A DNA stretch of 50,257 bases from positions 1 through 50,257 of the forward strand of contig JADZFO010000032.1 of assembly GCA_020849855.1 (NCBI GenBank). The letters run 5' to 3'. The notes beneath the pieces were generated by a model. The model saw only the letters and a list, made by a program, of their open reading frames with translations, was not told the origin of the DNA and searched no databases. This DNA is from a bacterium (GTDB taxonomy: Bacteria > 4484-113 > JAFGCY01). The position numbers were made by a program, and so were the translations under genes. Position 1 is the first letter of the stretch. Every line of letters begins with the position of its first letter. Positions 25,746 to 35,032 of the stretch are shown here, piece by piece.

Positions 25746-28052
25746 TTACAGGCCAATCGCGTCATCGCCGTCGGGCGGGGTGCTCGGATCATCCGGGCCA
25801 CCGACCGGGACGCCCGGGTCGATGACCGTGCCGCCGCCGCCGCTGTTACCGCCGCCCTGGCCGGGGGTACCGGCGATGGGGGCGAGCCAGAAGTCCATCT
25901 GGCGCCATTCGGCGTTCGGCCAGACGCGGGTGAAGAGGTCCTGGAAGCCCTCGCACTGGATCAGCAGGTTGTAGTCCGCGCCGTTGACCAGGTCAGTGTT
26001 GTACTTGCCGTCGCCGGCGCTGACCACGTGGCGGTAGAAGGAGCCCAGCTCGTTGGCCAGGGGGGTGAAGACGATGTCCGCGCCGCCCACGCCGCTGCCG
26101 CCGGTGAAGTTGCCGATCTCGTCCCAGGTGCCCGGGTCAGAGCTGTCATAGATGGTTCCGAAGATGTCCACCATGTCCTGGGCCGGGGCTTCGTACTTCT
26201 GCAGGCTCAGCTGCACGGTCACGGTGCCGTTCTCGGTCACGTTGACGGTCTCGGTGGAGGTCAGGTAGCCGGCCTTGTAGGCGCCGACGATCCAGCCGTC
26301 CGCCACCGGCACGTTCTCGATCACGAAGTGGCCGTTGGCATCGGTGTAGTCGAAGGGGTCGATGGTCGGCAGAACCGCGTTGACCAGCACGTCCTCAATG
26401 GGCAGGCCGGTCTCTTCGTCCACGATGTCGCCCTCGATGGTGCCGACGGGGATCTCTTCCAGCACGATGTCCAGGTTGTTCTCAGCCGGGGAAGCCGCGG
26501 CCTCGTACTCCTGCTCGGAGCTCTCGTGGCGGTAGGCGCTGGCGATAACCCAGTAGCTGCCCGCCGGGACCTCGGTGAACTCGTACTTGCCGTCCGGGCC
26601 GGTCACATAGGACAGGTAGCCGTCGAAGCTGCCCAGATCGCTGGCGTTGCGGCCATCGTTCTGGTGCTCGTGGCGGAAGCGCTGCATCAGCAGGTTGTCC
26701 AGCTCGGAGCTGCCGCCGCCTGCGCCGCCGGTGGCCGGCCCCTGGCCGGGGGCCGCCGCGTCATTGCCGAAGTCGGGGGCCGGGACCGGCGCGCCGACGT
26801 TCTCACGGGTGGCAGTGCCGTCAGCCGCGAAGTCCTCGAAGTTGGCCATCGGGGGAACCGCGATGTCGTCGAGGGGCTTGGGACCGCCGCCGAAACCGCC
26901 GGAGAAGATGAACTCAACCAGGGCGCCCTCAACAGGGTTGCCCTCGCCATCGCGCACCACGCCACTGATGTCGGCGGGCTCGATGGGGGTCAGCTCGAGG
27001 TCGAGCTCCAAGGTGCCGTTCTGGCCGAAGATGTCCTGGTAGTAGTTGCCAACCAGGTAGCCTTCAGCGGAGAGGTTCACGAAGATGCTGTAGCCCACGA
27101 CTTCGTTCGGGAACTCGAAGGTGCCGTCGGAAGCGGTGGTGGTCTCCTGGTACTGCGGGTCGTACCAGATCGGCATGGACATGCTGGACTCGCGGCCGTC
27201 AACGCCCGTCGAGGGCTCGACGACGCCGGTGCCCACGCCGCCGTCAACCGTGCCGCCGTTGGCGGCGTCGGTGCCGGGGACGGGCAGCTCGCGGCCGTCC
27301 ATGATGCCGTAGTAGCCGGTGTCAGCCGACAGGCTGAGGAAGGCGCCGGCGATCGGCTGGCCGGTAGCGCTGTCCTTGAGGATACCCTTGACCTTCAGGC
27401 CGTCGCCAGGGGCGACCACGCCGTCCTGCTTGAGGGCCAGGTCGAAGTCAGTGGTCTCGCCGGCGGCGATCTCAACGAAGGCCATCGCCGGAGTGTAGCC
27501 GTCAAGGTAGGCCGCCATCTGCCAGTTGCCGGCGGGCACATCATTGATGCTGTAGGTGCCGCCGGTGGAGCTGGTCTGGAAGACGCCGCCGTCAACGGAG
27601 AACAGGGTCACCTGCACGCCGTCAAGGCCCTGGCCGGTGTTGGCGCTGGTGACAGAACCGGTGACGCGGCCGTTCTCAGCCGTGTTGCCCGGGTCGCTCT
27701 CGCCAAAGGTGATGGTCAGGTTCTCGCTGCTGGACGGCACGATCTCGCGGCTGCCCACAACAAAGCCGCCCTTGCCGAAGCTCAGCTCGTTCTGCGAGTC
27801 AACGCCGTTCGGGAAGGCGTTGGCCGGCAAGCTGAAGCCGCCGCTCGCATTGGTTACGAGGCCGGTGTCCTGGCCCTCAACCCGGATGTTCAGACCTGCC
27901 AGCGGATCACCGCTTGCGCTCAGGACCTGGGCGGTCAGGCGCGTGAAGTCCGGGTTCGGGTTGGGATCAGGGCCGCCGCTGCCGCCGCAGCCCGCCGCCG
28001 CCAGAATCAGCAGCGCCAGGAGCAGCACCCCACTTAGCTTAATACGTAACAT
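25746..28052 (-). CDS. Lipoprotein with repeated carboxypeptidase-regulatory-like domains
   Basis: A 768-residue lipoprotein, lipobox LAAAGC (Cys22). After it come about six beta-sandwich units of the CarboxypepD_reg / transthyretin-like type, recognisable by G-x-V-x(n)-G-x-P-hydrophobic-x-G-A/V, then G-x-F/Y, then VPAG-W/Y (for example SGVVRDGEGNPVEGALVEF, KYEFTEVPAGSYWVIASA, GHFVIENVPVADGWIVGAYKAGY). A Gly/Asp/Pro-rich tail ends the protein. Such domains often act as modular spacers or carbohydrate- and protein-binding units on surface proteins. AAGGAG lies 7 nt before ATG 28052. No catalytic domain was seen. Confidence 0.8.
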   Translation of the reverse strand: MLRIKLSGVLLLALLILAAAGCGGSGGPDPNPNPDFTRLTAQVLSASGDPLAGLNIRVEGQDTGLVTNASGGFSLPANAFPNGVDSQNELSFGKGGFVVGSREIVPSSSENLTITFGESDPGNTAENGRVTGSVTSANTGQGLDGVQVTLFSVDGGVFQTSSTGGTYSINDVPAGNWQMAAYLDGYTPAMAFVEIAAGETTDFDLALKQDGVVAPGDGLKVKGILKDSATGQPIAGAFLSLSADTGYYGIMDGRELPVPGTDAANGGTVDGGVGTGVVEPSTGVDGRESSMSMPIWYDPQYQETTTASDGTFEFPNEVVGYSIFVNLSAEGYLVGNYYQDIFGQNGTLELDLELTPIEPADISGVVRDGEGNPVEGALVEFIFSGGFGGGPKPLDDIAVPPMANFEDFAADGTATRENVGAPVPAPDFGNDAAAPGQGPATGGAGGGSSELDNLLMQRFRHEHQNDGRNASDLGSFDGYLSYVTGPDGKYEFTEVPAGSYWVIASAYRHESSEQEYEAAASPAENNLDIVLEEIPVGTIEGDIVDEETGLPIEDVLVNAVLPTIDPFDYTDANGHFVIENVPVADGWIVGAYKAGYLTSTETVNVTENGTVTVQLSLQKYEAPAQDMVDIFGTIYDSSDPGTWDEIGNFTGGSGVGGADIVFTPLANELGSFYRHVVSAGDGKYNTDLVNGADYNLLIQCEGFQDLFTRVWPNAEWRQMDFWLAPIAGTPGQGGGNSGGGGTVIDPGVPVGGPDDPSTPPDGDDAIGL

Positions 28053-28321
28053 GCCCTATCTCCTTGCTTTTGACCGCGGCCGGTTTGGTATCGCCGCAGC
28101 CTGAGATTGTACCTTGCCGGGCCACCCGCTACGGGAATCGGGCGGCCCGGCTGCATGCGCACACTGGAATGATATCCGGCCACCAGAGTTTGGAGGGTAC
28201 CAGTTGCCGGGATTCTTTGAGTAACCGGCGGTACCAGTTTCACGGCCCCCGAAAACCCGGCGGCAGCACACATCAATACCTTATATGCGGATGAATCAGC
28301 CTGGAACCGCAGAGCCGGCGC
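28053..28321. other. Intergenic region with imperfect hairpin and direct repeats
   Basis: No gene is supported here. It holds a 12-bp stem with one mismatch (28117-28128 with 28139-28150), and GGTACCAGTT twice in direct orientation, 34 bp apart (28196-28205 and 28230-28239). The promoter of the 28052 gene should lie in its left part; TACAAT-like sequence occurs there on the minus strand. Confidence 0.4.
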
Positions 28322-28927
28322 TTAAGGCCCCGCCGGCGGGAAGCTGCTGGACCCGGGCTGGCCCTGCCAGGCGCCGCTGAGGTCCTTATGCAGGCTGAGG
28401 GTCATGGCCAGGGAGCTCCAGCCCTCGCGCCCGGTATCGCCGTCCGTGCGCAGCACGATGCCCAGCCACAGGCCGTCCGGGCGCTGGCGGTAGGCCTTGC
28501 CTGTCCAGCGCTGGCCGCCGAAGCTGTCCGGCTCCTCCAGGAGCTGGAAGCCCTGCTCGCGCAGCTGCACGGCCCAGGCGGCCCGCAGCCCTGCCGCTTC
28601 GCCCGGCACGAGGGCATAGGCCACCATCTCTTCCTGCAGCTGCTGTGTCGCGGCCTCGGGGTTGGCCTGGCTGCTGATCGGCCCGAGTGTGTAGGCCTCC
28701 GCCGGCAGGCGCAGGTCGGCCGGCCACTGCGGCGGGTAGACCTGGTCAAAGGGCTTATAGACGCGGCCGGGCAGGTCGCGGCCCACGGAAGTCTCGGCCG
28801 GGACTTCAATCTGCGCCGGCCGGGCGCCACCGGCGGGACAGCCGCTGAGCAGGCCCAGGCACACAGCCAGCGCGGCGAGAAGCCGCAGGCCGGAACAGAC
28901 AGAACGCAGCCGGGACAGGGAATGCAT
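28322..28927 (-). CDS. Small lipoprotein of unknown function
   Basis: A 201-residue product with a lipobox near residue 24 (LGLLSGC). The mature part is mixed alpha/beta with no family I recognise; GFQLLEEPDSFGGQRWTGKAYRQRPDGLWLGIVLRTDG looks like a compact beta-rich domain. Start ATG 28927 is chosen because it opens the signal peptide and follows TACTAT (28937-28942) by 9 nt; the frame is open to 29065. It is 58 bp downstream of the glycosyltransferase gene on the same strand. Confidence 0.6.
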   Translation of the reverse strand: MHSLSRLRSVCSGLRLLAALAVCLGLLSGCPAGGARPAQIEVPAETSVGRDLPGRVYKPFDQVYPPQWPADLRLPAEAYTLGPISSQANPEAATQQLQEEMVAYALVPGEAAGLRAAWAVQLREQGFQLLEEPDSFGGQRWTGKAYRQRPDGLWLGIVLRTDGDTGREGWSSLAMTLSLHKDLSGAWQGQPGSSSFPPAGP

Positions 28928-28985
28928 GGGACAGGCATAGTACATCCCTCCGGAATACTTGCCCATCCCTGGCCGCGGCGCCTCT

Positions 28986-30356
28986 TTAGACCTCGGCGCT
29001 GTCCTGCGCGTACTGGTACTGCAGAAAGTCCGAGGCGACCTTGCTCCAGGGGTTGGCGCGGGCAAAGTCCAGGCAGCGCTGGCGGTCCAGCTTCAGCGCA
29101 CCGCGCACGGCCTCGGCCAGATCGCTGCTGATGCAGCCGGTCACGCCGTGCTCCAGCACGTCCACCGGCCCCGGCGCGGGATAGGCCGCCACCGGCGTGC
29201 CGCAGGCCAAGGCCTCCAGCAGCACCAGGCCATAGGTATCGGTCAGGCTGGGGAAGACGAAGACATCGCTGTAGCTGTAGTACTCCGCCAGTTCCTGGGC
29301 GGTCTTGCGCCCGGTGAAGCGTACCTCGGGATAGCGCTCGCGCAGCTGTTCCAGCAGCGGCCCATCCCCGACGACGATCTTCTGGCCCGGGACATCCAGC
29401 TTCAGGAAGGCCTCGACGTTCTTCTCCACCGCCACCCGGCCGGCATAAAGCAGCACCGGGCGCTGGTCCGCCGGGTTGGCCACCGAGACCTCTTCGCGGG
29501 GATAGAAGACGCTGGTATCCACGCCGCGCTGCCAGAGCACAAGGTTGCGGAAGCCGCGCTGCTCCAGCTCCTTCATCATCGTCGGGGTGGTGACCAGCAC
29601 CCGTTCGGCCTTGGAGTGGAACCAGCGGAAATAGGCATAGCTCAGGCCCAGCGGCACCGGAAAGCGCGCCCGCACATACTCCGGCACCCGGGTGTGGTAG
29701 GCGGTGGTGAAGGGAATGCCGCGGCGCAGGCAGTAATGCCGCCCGGCCAGGCCCACGGTGATCTCCGAGACGATGTGCACCGCGTCCGGGTCAAAGCGGT
29801 CCAGGGCGCGGGCGATCTCGCGGAAGGGGAACCAGGCGATCTTGATCTCGGGATAGCTGGGGCAGGGGATCTTGCGGCGGGCCAGGTCAAAGCTGAAGAC
29901 CTGCACCTCGTGGCCCATGGCCTCCAGCTCGCGGATCACCGCCAGCAGGGTGTTGACCACGCCGTTGACCTGCGGCAGCCAGCCATCGGTGACAAAGGCG
30001 ATGCGCTGCTTGGTGCCGGGGACATAGACATGCCGCTCATGCAGGGGCGCTCGCCCGCCGGGCAGATAAAGCTGGTGCAGAAGGCGCTGCTGGGCGCCGC
30101 GCAGTTTGCCCAGGCGCTCCCGCATCGCCGCCGGGCCGAAGCGCTGGCGCATGGCCGCGGGGCCGAGGCGGCCTTGCAGCGCCGCATCCACGCGGCCCTG
30201 CAGGGCCTGGTTGAAGCGCCGCTGAAGGGTGCTGGGCCGCAGCTTCTCGCGCAGGCCCCGGGAGTAGACCCTCAGGCGCTCAAGCGGCGCCCGGCGGCCA
30301 GCCGCCGGCTGGGCCGGTTCCAGATCACCCTGCTCACGCTTGCGTTCGCGCGCCAT
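28986..30356 (-). CDS. Glycosyltransferase family 4, alpha-mannosyltransferase-like
   Basis: A 456-residue GT-B enzyme that transfers sugar from a nucleotide donor. The catalytic part starts at about residue 115 with KQRIAFVTDGWLPQVNGVVNTL and ends with the donor site SLTDTYGLVLLEALACGTPVAAY, matching GDP-mannose-dependent alpha-mannosyltransferases and SQD2-like enzymes, which usually modify lipids or envelope glycans. The first Glu of the usual E-x7-E is Asp here, as in many of this subgroup. The N-terminal 115 residues are a basic, helical extension with internal repeats (GPAAMRQRF, GPAAMRERL) not usual for the family; it might bind membrane. GAGG lies 9 nt before ATG 30356. Confidence 0.9.
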   Translation of the reverse strand: MARERKREQGDLEPAQPAAGRRAPLERLRVYSRGLREKLRPSTLQRRFNQALQGRVDAALQGRLGPAAMRQRFGPAAMRERLGKLRGAQQRLLHQLYLPGGRAPLHERHVYVPGTKQRIAFVTDGWLPQVNGVVNTLLAVIRELEAMGHEVQVFSFDLARRKIPCPSYPEIKIAWFPFREIARALDRFDPDAVHIVSEITVGLAGRHYCLRRGIPFTTAYHTRVPEYVRARFPVPLGLSYAYFRWFHSKAERVLVTTPTMMKELEQRGFRNLVLWQRGVDTSVFYPREEVSVANPADQRPVLLYAGRVAVEKNVEAFLKLDVPGQKIVVGDGPLLEQLRERYPEVRFTGRKTAQELAEYYSYSDVFVFPSLTDTYGLVLLEALACGTPVAAYPAPGPVDVLEHGVTGCISSDLAEAVRGALKLDRQRCLDFARANPWSKVASDFLQYQYAQDSAEV

Positions 30357-30432
30357 TTCAAAGCGCCTCAGTTGGCCCGATAGCCGGGCCGCGCTTAGTC
30401 TAGCAGCCGCGTGTTAAAGCAGGGGGAGAAGG

Positions 30433-30626
30433 AAAAGGCAGAAGGCTCAAGGCACAAGGCACAAGGGGAACTGGGAGCAACCAGGACATAGGTAACACTC
30501 TATGTTCAGGATATAGGCAACAGTTCAGATTCAAGACACAGATATCAGTACAGATTCAGCCTAAAGGAAACCGCAGCCTTTGCCTTTTGCCTTCTGACTT
30601 GAGCCTTGTGCCTTCTGACTTGTGCC
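30433..30626. repeat. Inverted low-complexity repeat element
   Basis: The left arm (30433-30466) is built of AAGGC-units (AAGGCAGAAGG, AAGGCACAAGG) and the right arm (30576-30626) of the complementary CCTTGTGCC and GCCTTCTGAC units. The 110-bp centre holds a tandem direct repeat CAGGACATAGGTAACACT / CAGGATATAGGCAACAGT (30482-30499, 30507-30524) and two CAGATTCA copies. No ORF is present. The element ends at the stop codon of the next gene. Its build is like that of the heptamer element in mutS and the GxxExxY cassette. Confidence 0.65.
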
Positions 30627-30630
30627 TTTC

Positions 30631-32430
30631 TTAGAGTTCTCGGGCCAGCTCGCTCATCGTCACGAAGCGGTAGCCCTTCTCCTGCAGGCTGCTGATCAGG
30701 CCCGGCAGCATGTCCACGCTGGCCTGGATGCCGTCGTGGGCCAGGATCACCGAGCCGGGGCGAATCTCGCGCAGGGCCGTGTCATGCAGACGGCCCATGG
30801 TCATGCCCTCGGAGGTGTCGTTGAGCGCGACATCCCACATCGCGGTGATCATGCCGCGCTGGTTGACCAGCTGGCCCACCTTGGCATCGATCTGCCCGCC
30901 GGGGGGGCGCATGAAGCGCGGCAGCTCGCCGGTCAGGCCGGCCAGCACGCGGCTGCACTCGTCAAGCTGGTACTCCTGCTCCTCGCGCGGCAGGCGCGGC
31001 AGGCGGAAATGGTCATAGGTATGGTTGGCGATCTCATGGCCCTGCTGGTGCGCCATCTGGACCCAGGCGGGGTACTTCTGGGCCTGCTGGCCGACAAAGA
31101 AGAAGGTCGCCGGCACATCGTAATAGTCCAGGGTGGCCAGGAGCTGGGCGGTATACAGCGGGTGCGGGCCGTCGTCGAAAGTCAGCGCGACCAGCTTCTT
31201 CTTCTTGTTGCCGCGCTCCAGCTCCTTGAGCTTTGAGCTGAGCTTGTCGTCGGGGAAGGCGGCCTTGCCGGCGGGCAGCTGGAGCTGCAGCGGCGGGCGC
31301 AGGCGGGCGCCGGGGCTGGTGCCCGGCGGGGGCAGGAGCAGCGCGATCTGCGGCCCCTGTCCGGCGGAGGCGGGACCGCCCAGCGAAAAGCTGGCGGAGA
31401 CTTCGCCTCCGGCGCCGGCCGGCGGGGCTGCCACAGCGGCGTTCACTTCAATGTCCTGGTCGGCGGCCCCAAAGCGGCGGGTTGAGGGCTTGAGCTGCGG
31501 CCGGGCCCTGCTTCCGGCATCAAAGCCCGCGCCGGGCGCGGCGCTTTCGGGCTCTGCGCCATCCGGGCCTGCGCTTTCGGGAGCAGACTGACTGCCCTGC
31601 GGCTCTTCAGTCTGCGCGGTATCGCCCTGCACGGTATCGCCCTGGGGGGCCTGGGTTTCATCCACGGCTGGTTCGCGCTTCAGCCGCGGACTGGGCTTCC
31701 AGGGCTTGAAGAGCCCTGGCTGCTCAGCCGCGTCCTCAGGCTGCGTTTCGCCATCTGTTTCACTCTGGTCCTGCGCGCTGCCCGCGGGCTCATCGCCCCA
31801 GCTTTGCTCAGCGCCGTCCTGCGGCTGTGCGGGGTCTGGGTTTGGCCGGCTGCGGGCCTGGCTGCGGGTCCGCTCGGCCAGCAGGCTGCCCTGCTCGCGG
31901 GCGGACTGCTCGGCCACCGCGCTTTCCTGGGCCTGCAGGGCCGCTGCCTCGGCCTCGGCCTTGGCTTCTTTTTCAGCCTGGGCCTTCTCCTCAGCCTGAG
32001 CCAGCAGCAGTCGCTGCTGCTCCTCTTCGCGGGCCTGCTGCTGCCGGGCGGCTTCTGCTTCCTGCTCCTGCCTGTCCCGCGCGGCCGCATCGGCCAGCCG
32101 GCGCTGCTGCTCCAGGCTGGCGCCCAGCAGGCGCGAACCGCGGGCGCGGATCTCCTCGCGCTGGCCCAGCAGGATGCCACGGCCGATGGCGCTGAGCTGG
32201 AAGTCCTCGGCGGGCAGCTGGGCCGGGGCCTGCGGCGGCGCGGGCTTCTGCGCCGGCTTGGGGGACTGCCCGGGCTGCCTGCCGGGCTGACGCCCCGGCT
32301 GACGGCCGGGCTGGCGGCCGGAAGAGTTGCGCGAGTTCAAGTCGCGCTCAAGCTCCGCGCCTGTCGACATACCGGCCGCGCCAAACAAGATCAGCGCGAC
32401 CAGCAAAACTATCCCAACCCTGCCTCGCAT
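30631..32430 (-). CDS. Polysaccharide deacetylase (CE4) with long disordered linker
   Basis: A 599-residue exported enzyme. Signal peptide about 1-25. Then four RQPG repeats (about 39-54), an Ala/Glu/Gln-rich coiled coil (about 105-200), an acidic Pro/Gln-rich linker to about 400, and a NodB domain at about 412-599. Catalytic motifs are all present: TFDDGP with Asp419-Asp420, HTYDH (metal His pair), RPPGG, the MWDVALND segment, and ILAHDG. CE4 enzymes de-N-acetylate peptidoglycan, chitin or exopolysaccharide; which applies here is not visible. The coiled coil and linker probably hold it across the periplasm. TATAAT (32440-32445) lies 9 nt before ATG 32430. Confidence 0.93.
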   Translation of the reverse strand: MRGRVGIVLLVALILFGAAGMSTGAELERDLNSRNSSGRQPGRQPGRQPGRQPGQSPKPAQKPAPPQAPAQLPAEDFQLSAIGRGILLGQREEIRARGSRLLGASLEQQRRLADAAARDRQEQEAEAARQQQAREEEQQRLLLAQAEEKAQAEKEAKAEAEAAALQAQESAVAEQSAREQGSLLAERTRSQARSRPNPDPAQPQDGAEQSWGDEPAGSAQDQSETDGETQPEDAAEQPGLFKPWKPSPRLKREPAVDETQAPQGDTVQGDTAQTEEPQGSQSAPESAGPDGAEPESAAPGAGFDAGSRARPQLKPSTRRFGAADQDIEVNAAVAAPPAGAGGEVSASFSLGGPASAGQGPQIALLLPPPGTSPGARLRPPLQLQLPAGKAAFPDDKLSSKLKELERGNKKKKLVALTFDDGPHPLYTAQLLATLDYYDVPATFFFVGQQAQKYPAWVQMAHQQGHEIANHTYDHFRLPRLPREEQEYQLDECSRVLAGLTGELPRFMRPPGGQIDAKVGQLVNQRGMITAMWDVALNDTSEGMTMGRLHDTALREIRPGSVILAHDGIQASVDMLPGLISSLQEKGYRFVTMSELAREL

Positions 32431-32439
32431 GCAGGCCAG

Positions 32440-32445
32440 ATTATA
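32440..32445 (-). promoter_or_regulatory. -10 box of the polysaccharide deacetylase gene
   Basis: Perfect TATAAT on the minus strand, 9 nt before ATG 32430, with no Shine-Dalgarno between. Confidence 0.5.
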
Positions 32446-32558
32446 GCCGCCAGCCCGGCTGCGCCTGACCCGGCGCCAGGCTCACACAGCCTCCCGCCTT
32501 GCCCTTTATACTCTTGCTGATCCCTGCCAAGCTGCTGAAGACGGAAGGAGTGCTCAAG

Positions 32559-34982
32559 ATGCACCGCAATGCCAGCCTGATCTCCCTGCTATTGCTCTGC
32601 CTGTGCCTGCTGCTGCTGTGCCCGGGCTGCGGCAGCGAAAGCCGCCTGGACAGCACAGCCCCCGCGCTAGCTGCGGCACAGGGCCACAGCGCCGCTGCGC
32701 CGGAAAGTGCGCTGCCAGCGCTGCCAGCGCTGCCCCGGGGCCGCCAGGCGCGCGGGCTGGAGGAGACTGAACTGAATGGCTCGCAGAGCTTCCGCCGCGC
32801 CAGCAGCGCCCTGCCCGCCGACCCGGTCCTGGCCCTCAATTCCAGCGCCGGGGAGACCTGCTGGGGCATCTGGGAGCTGCCGGCGGTGGACGAGCTGCGC
32901 TATCTGGAGATTGCCATGAACCTGCCCACTGGGCAGCAGGCCTGGCTGGGCCTGGCGGATTACAGCGCCGGGCGCTGGGAATTGGTCGGCCCGGTCTTTG
33001 ACGGCCGCGTGCTGGCCCTTTACCCGCAGCGCCACAGCTCGCCCGGCGGCCTGCTGTATGCCGCGGTGCTGGTAGCGGATGGCAACAGCGCCGTCGTCCA
33101 GTCCCTGCGCCTGATTGCCTTCCACAGCAACACTGCCCCCAGCGCTGACCTGCAGGCCGACGTGACGAGCGGCAACGCACCGCTGCTGGTGGGATTCAAT
33201 GCCAGCGCCAGCACTGACCCCGACCCCGGCGACAGCATTCTGCGCTACCTCTGGGACTTTGACGGCGATGCCGCCTTCGAGGAGATCACCTACAGCCCAA
33301 CAAACGTGCACACTCTCACCCAGCCCGGAATTATCAACGTGACTGTGGCGGTGGAGGACCGCGAGGGCGAACGTGACACCGCCCAGCTTGAGATCAATGT
33401 CGGCGTGGCCGGCAACAGCCCGCCGGGTGTCACCATCACCGCCCTGCCGCTGAGCGGCAGCGCGCCGCTGAATGTGTCCTTCGGCAGTGTCTTCACCGAC
33501 ATCGACGGCAGCATCGTGCGCTTTGACTGGGATTTCGAGGGGGATGGCACCTGGGAGCGCTATGACGATGCTGCGGAGCTGAACCATGTTTACACCGCGG
33601 GCGGCAGCTTCAACGCGACGCTGCGGGTGACCGATGACGATGGCGCGCAGAACAGCGACTCAATACAGATCACCGTCAACAGCCCGCCGCAGGCCAGCCT
33701 GCAGGTACTCCCGGCCAGCATCCAGCTTGGCGCGGACTGCTTCCTTGACGCCGCGCTGAGCAGCGATGCTGACGGCACTCTGACCCTCTTTGAATGGGAC
33801 CTTGACGGCGACGGTACTTACGAACAGAGCAGCGGCACTGATCCGCAGCTCTCCTTTACTCCTGCCAGCGCCGGGCCCTACAGCATCGGCCTGCGGGTCA
33901 GCGATGAGCTTGGCGCCCAGTCAACTGCCCAGGCCCTGCTGCACGTCCGCGGCTGGATGCCTACGGTGCAGGCGGCGGGAGAGGGCACCAATGCCGGCCG
34001 GCACTGCTCCGTGGCAATTGTGCAGGGGCGTCTGGCCGCGGCATTCCATAGCGTCAGCAACGGTGACCTGATGTACGCCCGGGCCACGGACTACCTGGCC
34101 CAGGACTGGAGCGAGGCCGTGGTCGCGGACAGCGATGGCTTCACCGGCGCATCCACCAGCCTGGCCGTGGTCAACGGCCTGCCCTCCATCGCCTATCGTG
34201 ACAACCTGGACAGGGTGCTCTTTGTCCAGGCCATTGATGCATTGGGCGATGCCTGGGGCGCTGAGGTCGTCGTCCAGCAGGCCAGCGCTATCTCCGGGAT
34301 CAGCATGATCGAGGCTGACGGCGTACCGGCCGTGGCTTTTGACGACGACACCGATCTGCTCTACTGCCGCGGCTTTGACGCGGCCGGCTCGGGCTGGAAC
34401 GCGCCACAGCTCTTGGACGGAAGCTGCGAGCCAGGTGCAGGCCCGACACTGGCCCTGCTGGGGGACAAGCCCGCCCTGGCCTACCGCCAGACCACGGCCA
34501 GCGGCCTGATGTTTATGCGGGCGCTCAACGCCAGCGGCAGCAGCTGGAATCCCCCCGTCAGCGCGGATGCGACCTTTGGCGCGGGGGAGTATGCATCCCT
34601 GGCGCTGGTCGATGGCTTTCCCGCCATCGCCTATACGAATGCAGACAGCCGCGACTTCCGCTATGTGCGCGCTGCGGACAGCCTTGGCGACAGCTGGGGC
34701 ATGTCCGTGCTGATTGACGCCACAACTGACTGCGGCCGCAGGAACGACCTGCTCTTCTTCCAGGGCCGCCCGGTGGTTGTGTATGCCTGCATCAACGGGC
34801 CCCAGGAACTGCGCGTGCGCGAAGGCCTCGACAGCGGCGGAAGCCTCTGGGGCCCCGCACTGCTGCTCGATCCTGTGAACGAAGTCTCGGAGGATGTGGA
34901 CGCGCTGGTCATCGACGGGCATATCAGCCTTTGCTATGACGACGGTGAGCACGACGACCTGCGGGCGGTGACTTACTTCTAA
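32559..34982 (+). CDS. Surface lipoprotein: shared N-domain, three PKD domains, seven-repeat propeller
   Basis: An 807-residue lipoprotein. The signal ends LLLLCPGC (Cys24), an atypical lipobox. Residues about 50-190 form a domain shared with the genes at 35648 and 39308 (key parts WGIWELPAVDELRYLEIAM, RHSSPGGLLYAAVLV). Three PKD domains follow at about 192-460, each with a Tyr/Phe-x-Trp-Asp-Phe/Leu-Asp-x-Asp-Gly core (LWDFDGD, WDFEGDG, WDLDGDG) and VxDxxG near the end. The rest is seven copies of the propeller repeat, the last lacking its final strand. GGAAGGAG lies 8 nt before ATG 32559. First member of a near-tandem paralogue array. Adhesion or ligand binding is plausible; no enzyme motif is seen. 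Confidence 0.88.
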   Translation: MHRNASLISLLLLCLCLLLLCPGCGSESRLDSTAPALAAAQGHSAAAPESALPALPALPRGRQARGLEETELNGSQSFRRASSALPADPVLALNSSAGETCWGIWELPAVDELRYLEIAMNLPTGQQAWLGLADYSAGRWELVGPVFDGRVLALYPQRHSSPGGLLYAAVLVADGNSAVVQSLRLIAFHSNTAPSADLQADVTSGNAPLLVGFNASASTDPDPGDSILRYLWDFDGDAAFEEITYSPTNVHTLTQPGIINVTVAVEDREGERDTAQLEINVGVAGNSPPGVTITALPLSGSAPLNVSFGSVFTDIDGSIVRFDWDFEGDGTWERYDDAAELNHVYTAGGSFNATLRVTDDDGAQNSDSIQITVNSPPQASLQVLPASIQLGADCFLDAALSSDADGTLTLFEWDLDGDGTYEQSSGTDPQLSFTPASAGPYSIGLRVSDELGAQSTAQALLHVRGWMPTVQAAGEGTNAGRHCSVAIVQGRLAAAFHSVSNGDLMYARATDYLAQDWSEAVVADSDGFTGASTSLAVVNGLPSIAYRDNLDRVLFVQAIDALGDAWGAEVVVQQASAISGISMIEADGVPAVAFDDDTDLLYCRGFDAAGSGWNAPQLLDGSCEPGAGPTLALLGDKPALAYRQTTASGLMFMRALNASGSSWNPPVSADATFGAGEYASLALVDGFPAIAYTNADSRDFRYVRAADSLGDSWGMSVLIDATTDCGRRNDLLFFQGRPVVVYACINGPQELRVREGLDSGGSLWGPALLLDPVNEVSEDVDALVIDGHISLCYDDGEHDDLRAVTYF

Positions 34983-35032
34983 TCCGCCGGCGCCTGAGCA
35001 GCGCGCCCCGCGCCGCTGTCTAAAATGGCCCG

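Noticed and set aside
26028..28037. 669-codon plus-strand open frame opposite the carboxypeptidase-regulatory-repeat lipoprotein
   Set aside because: Antisense shadow with Gly/Val/Ala-rich composition and no domain.
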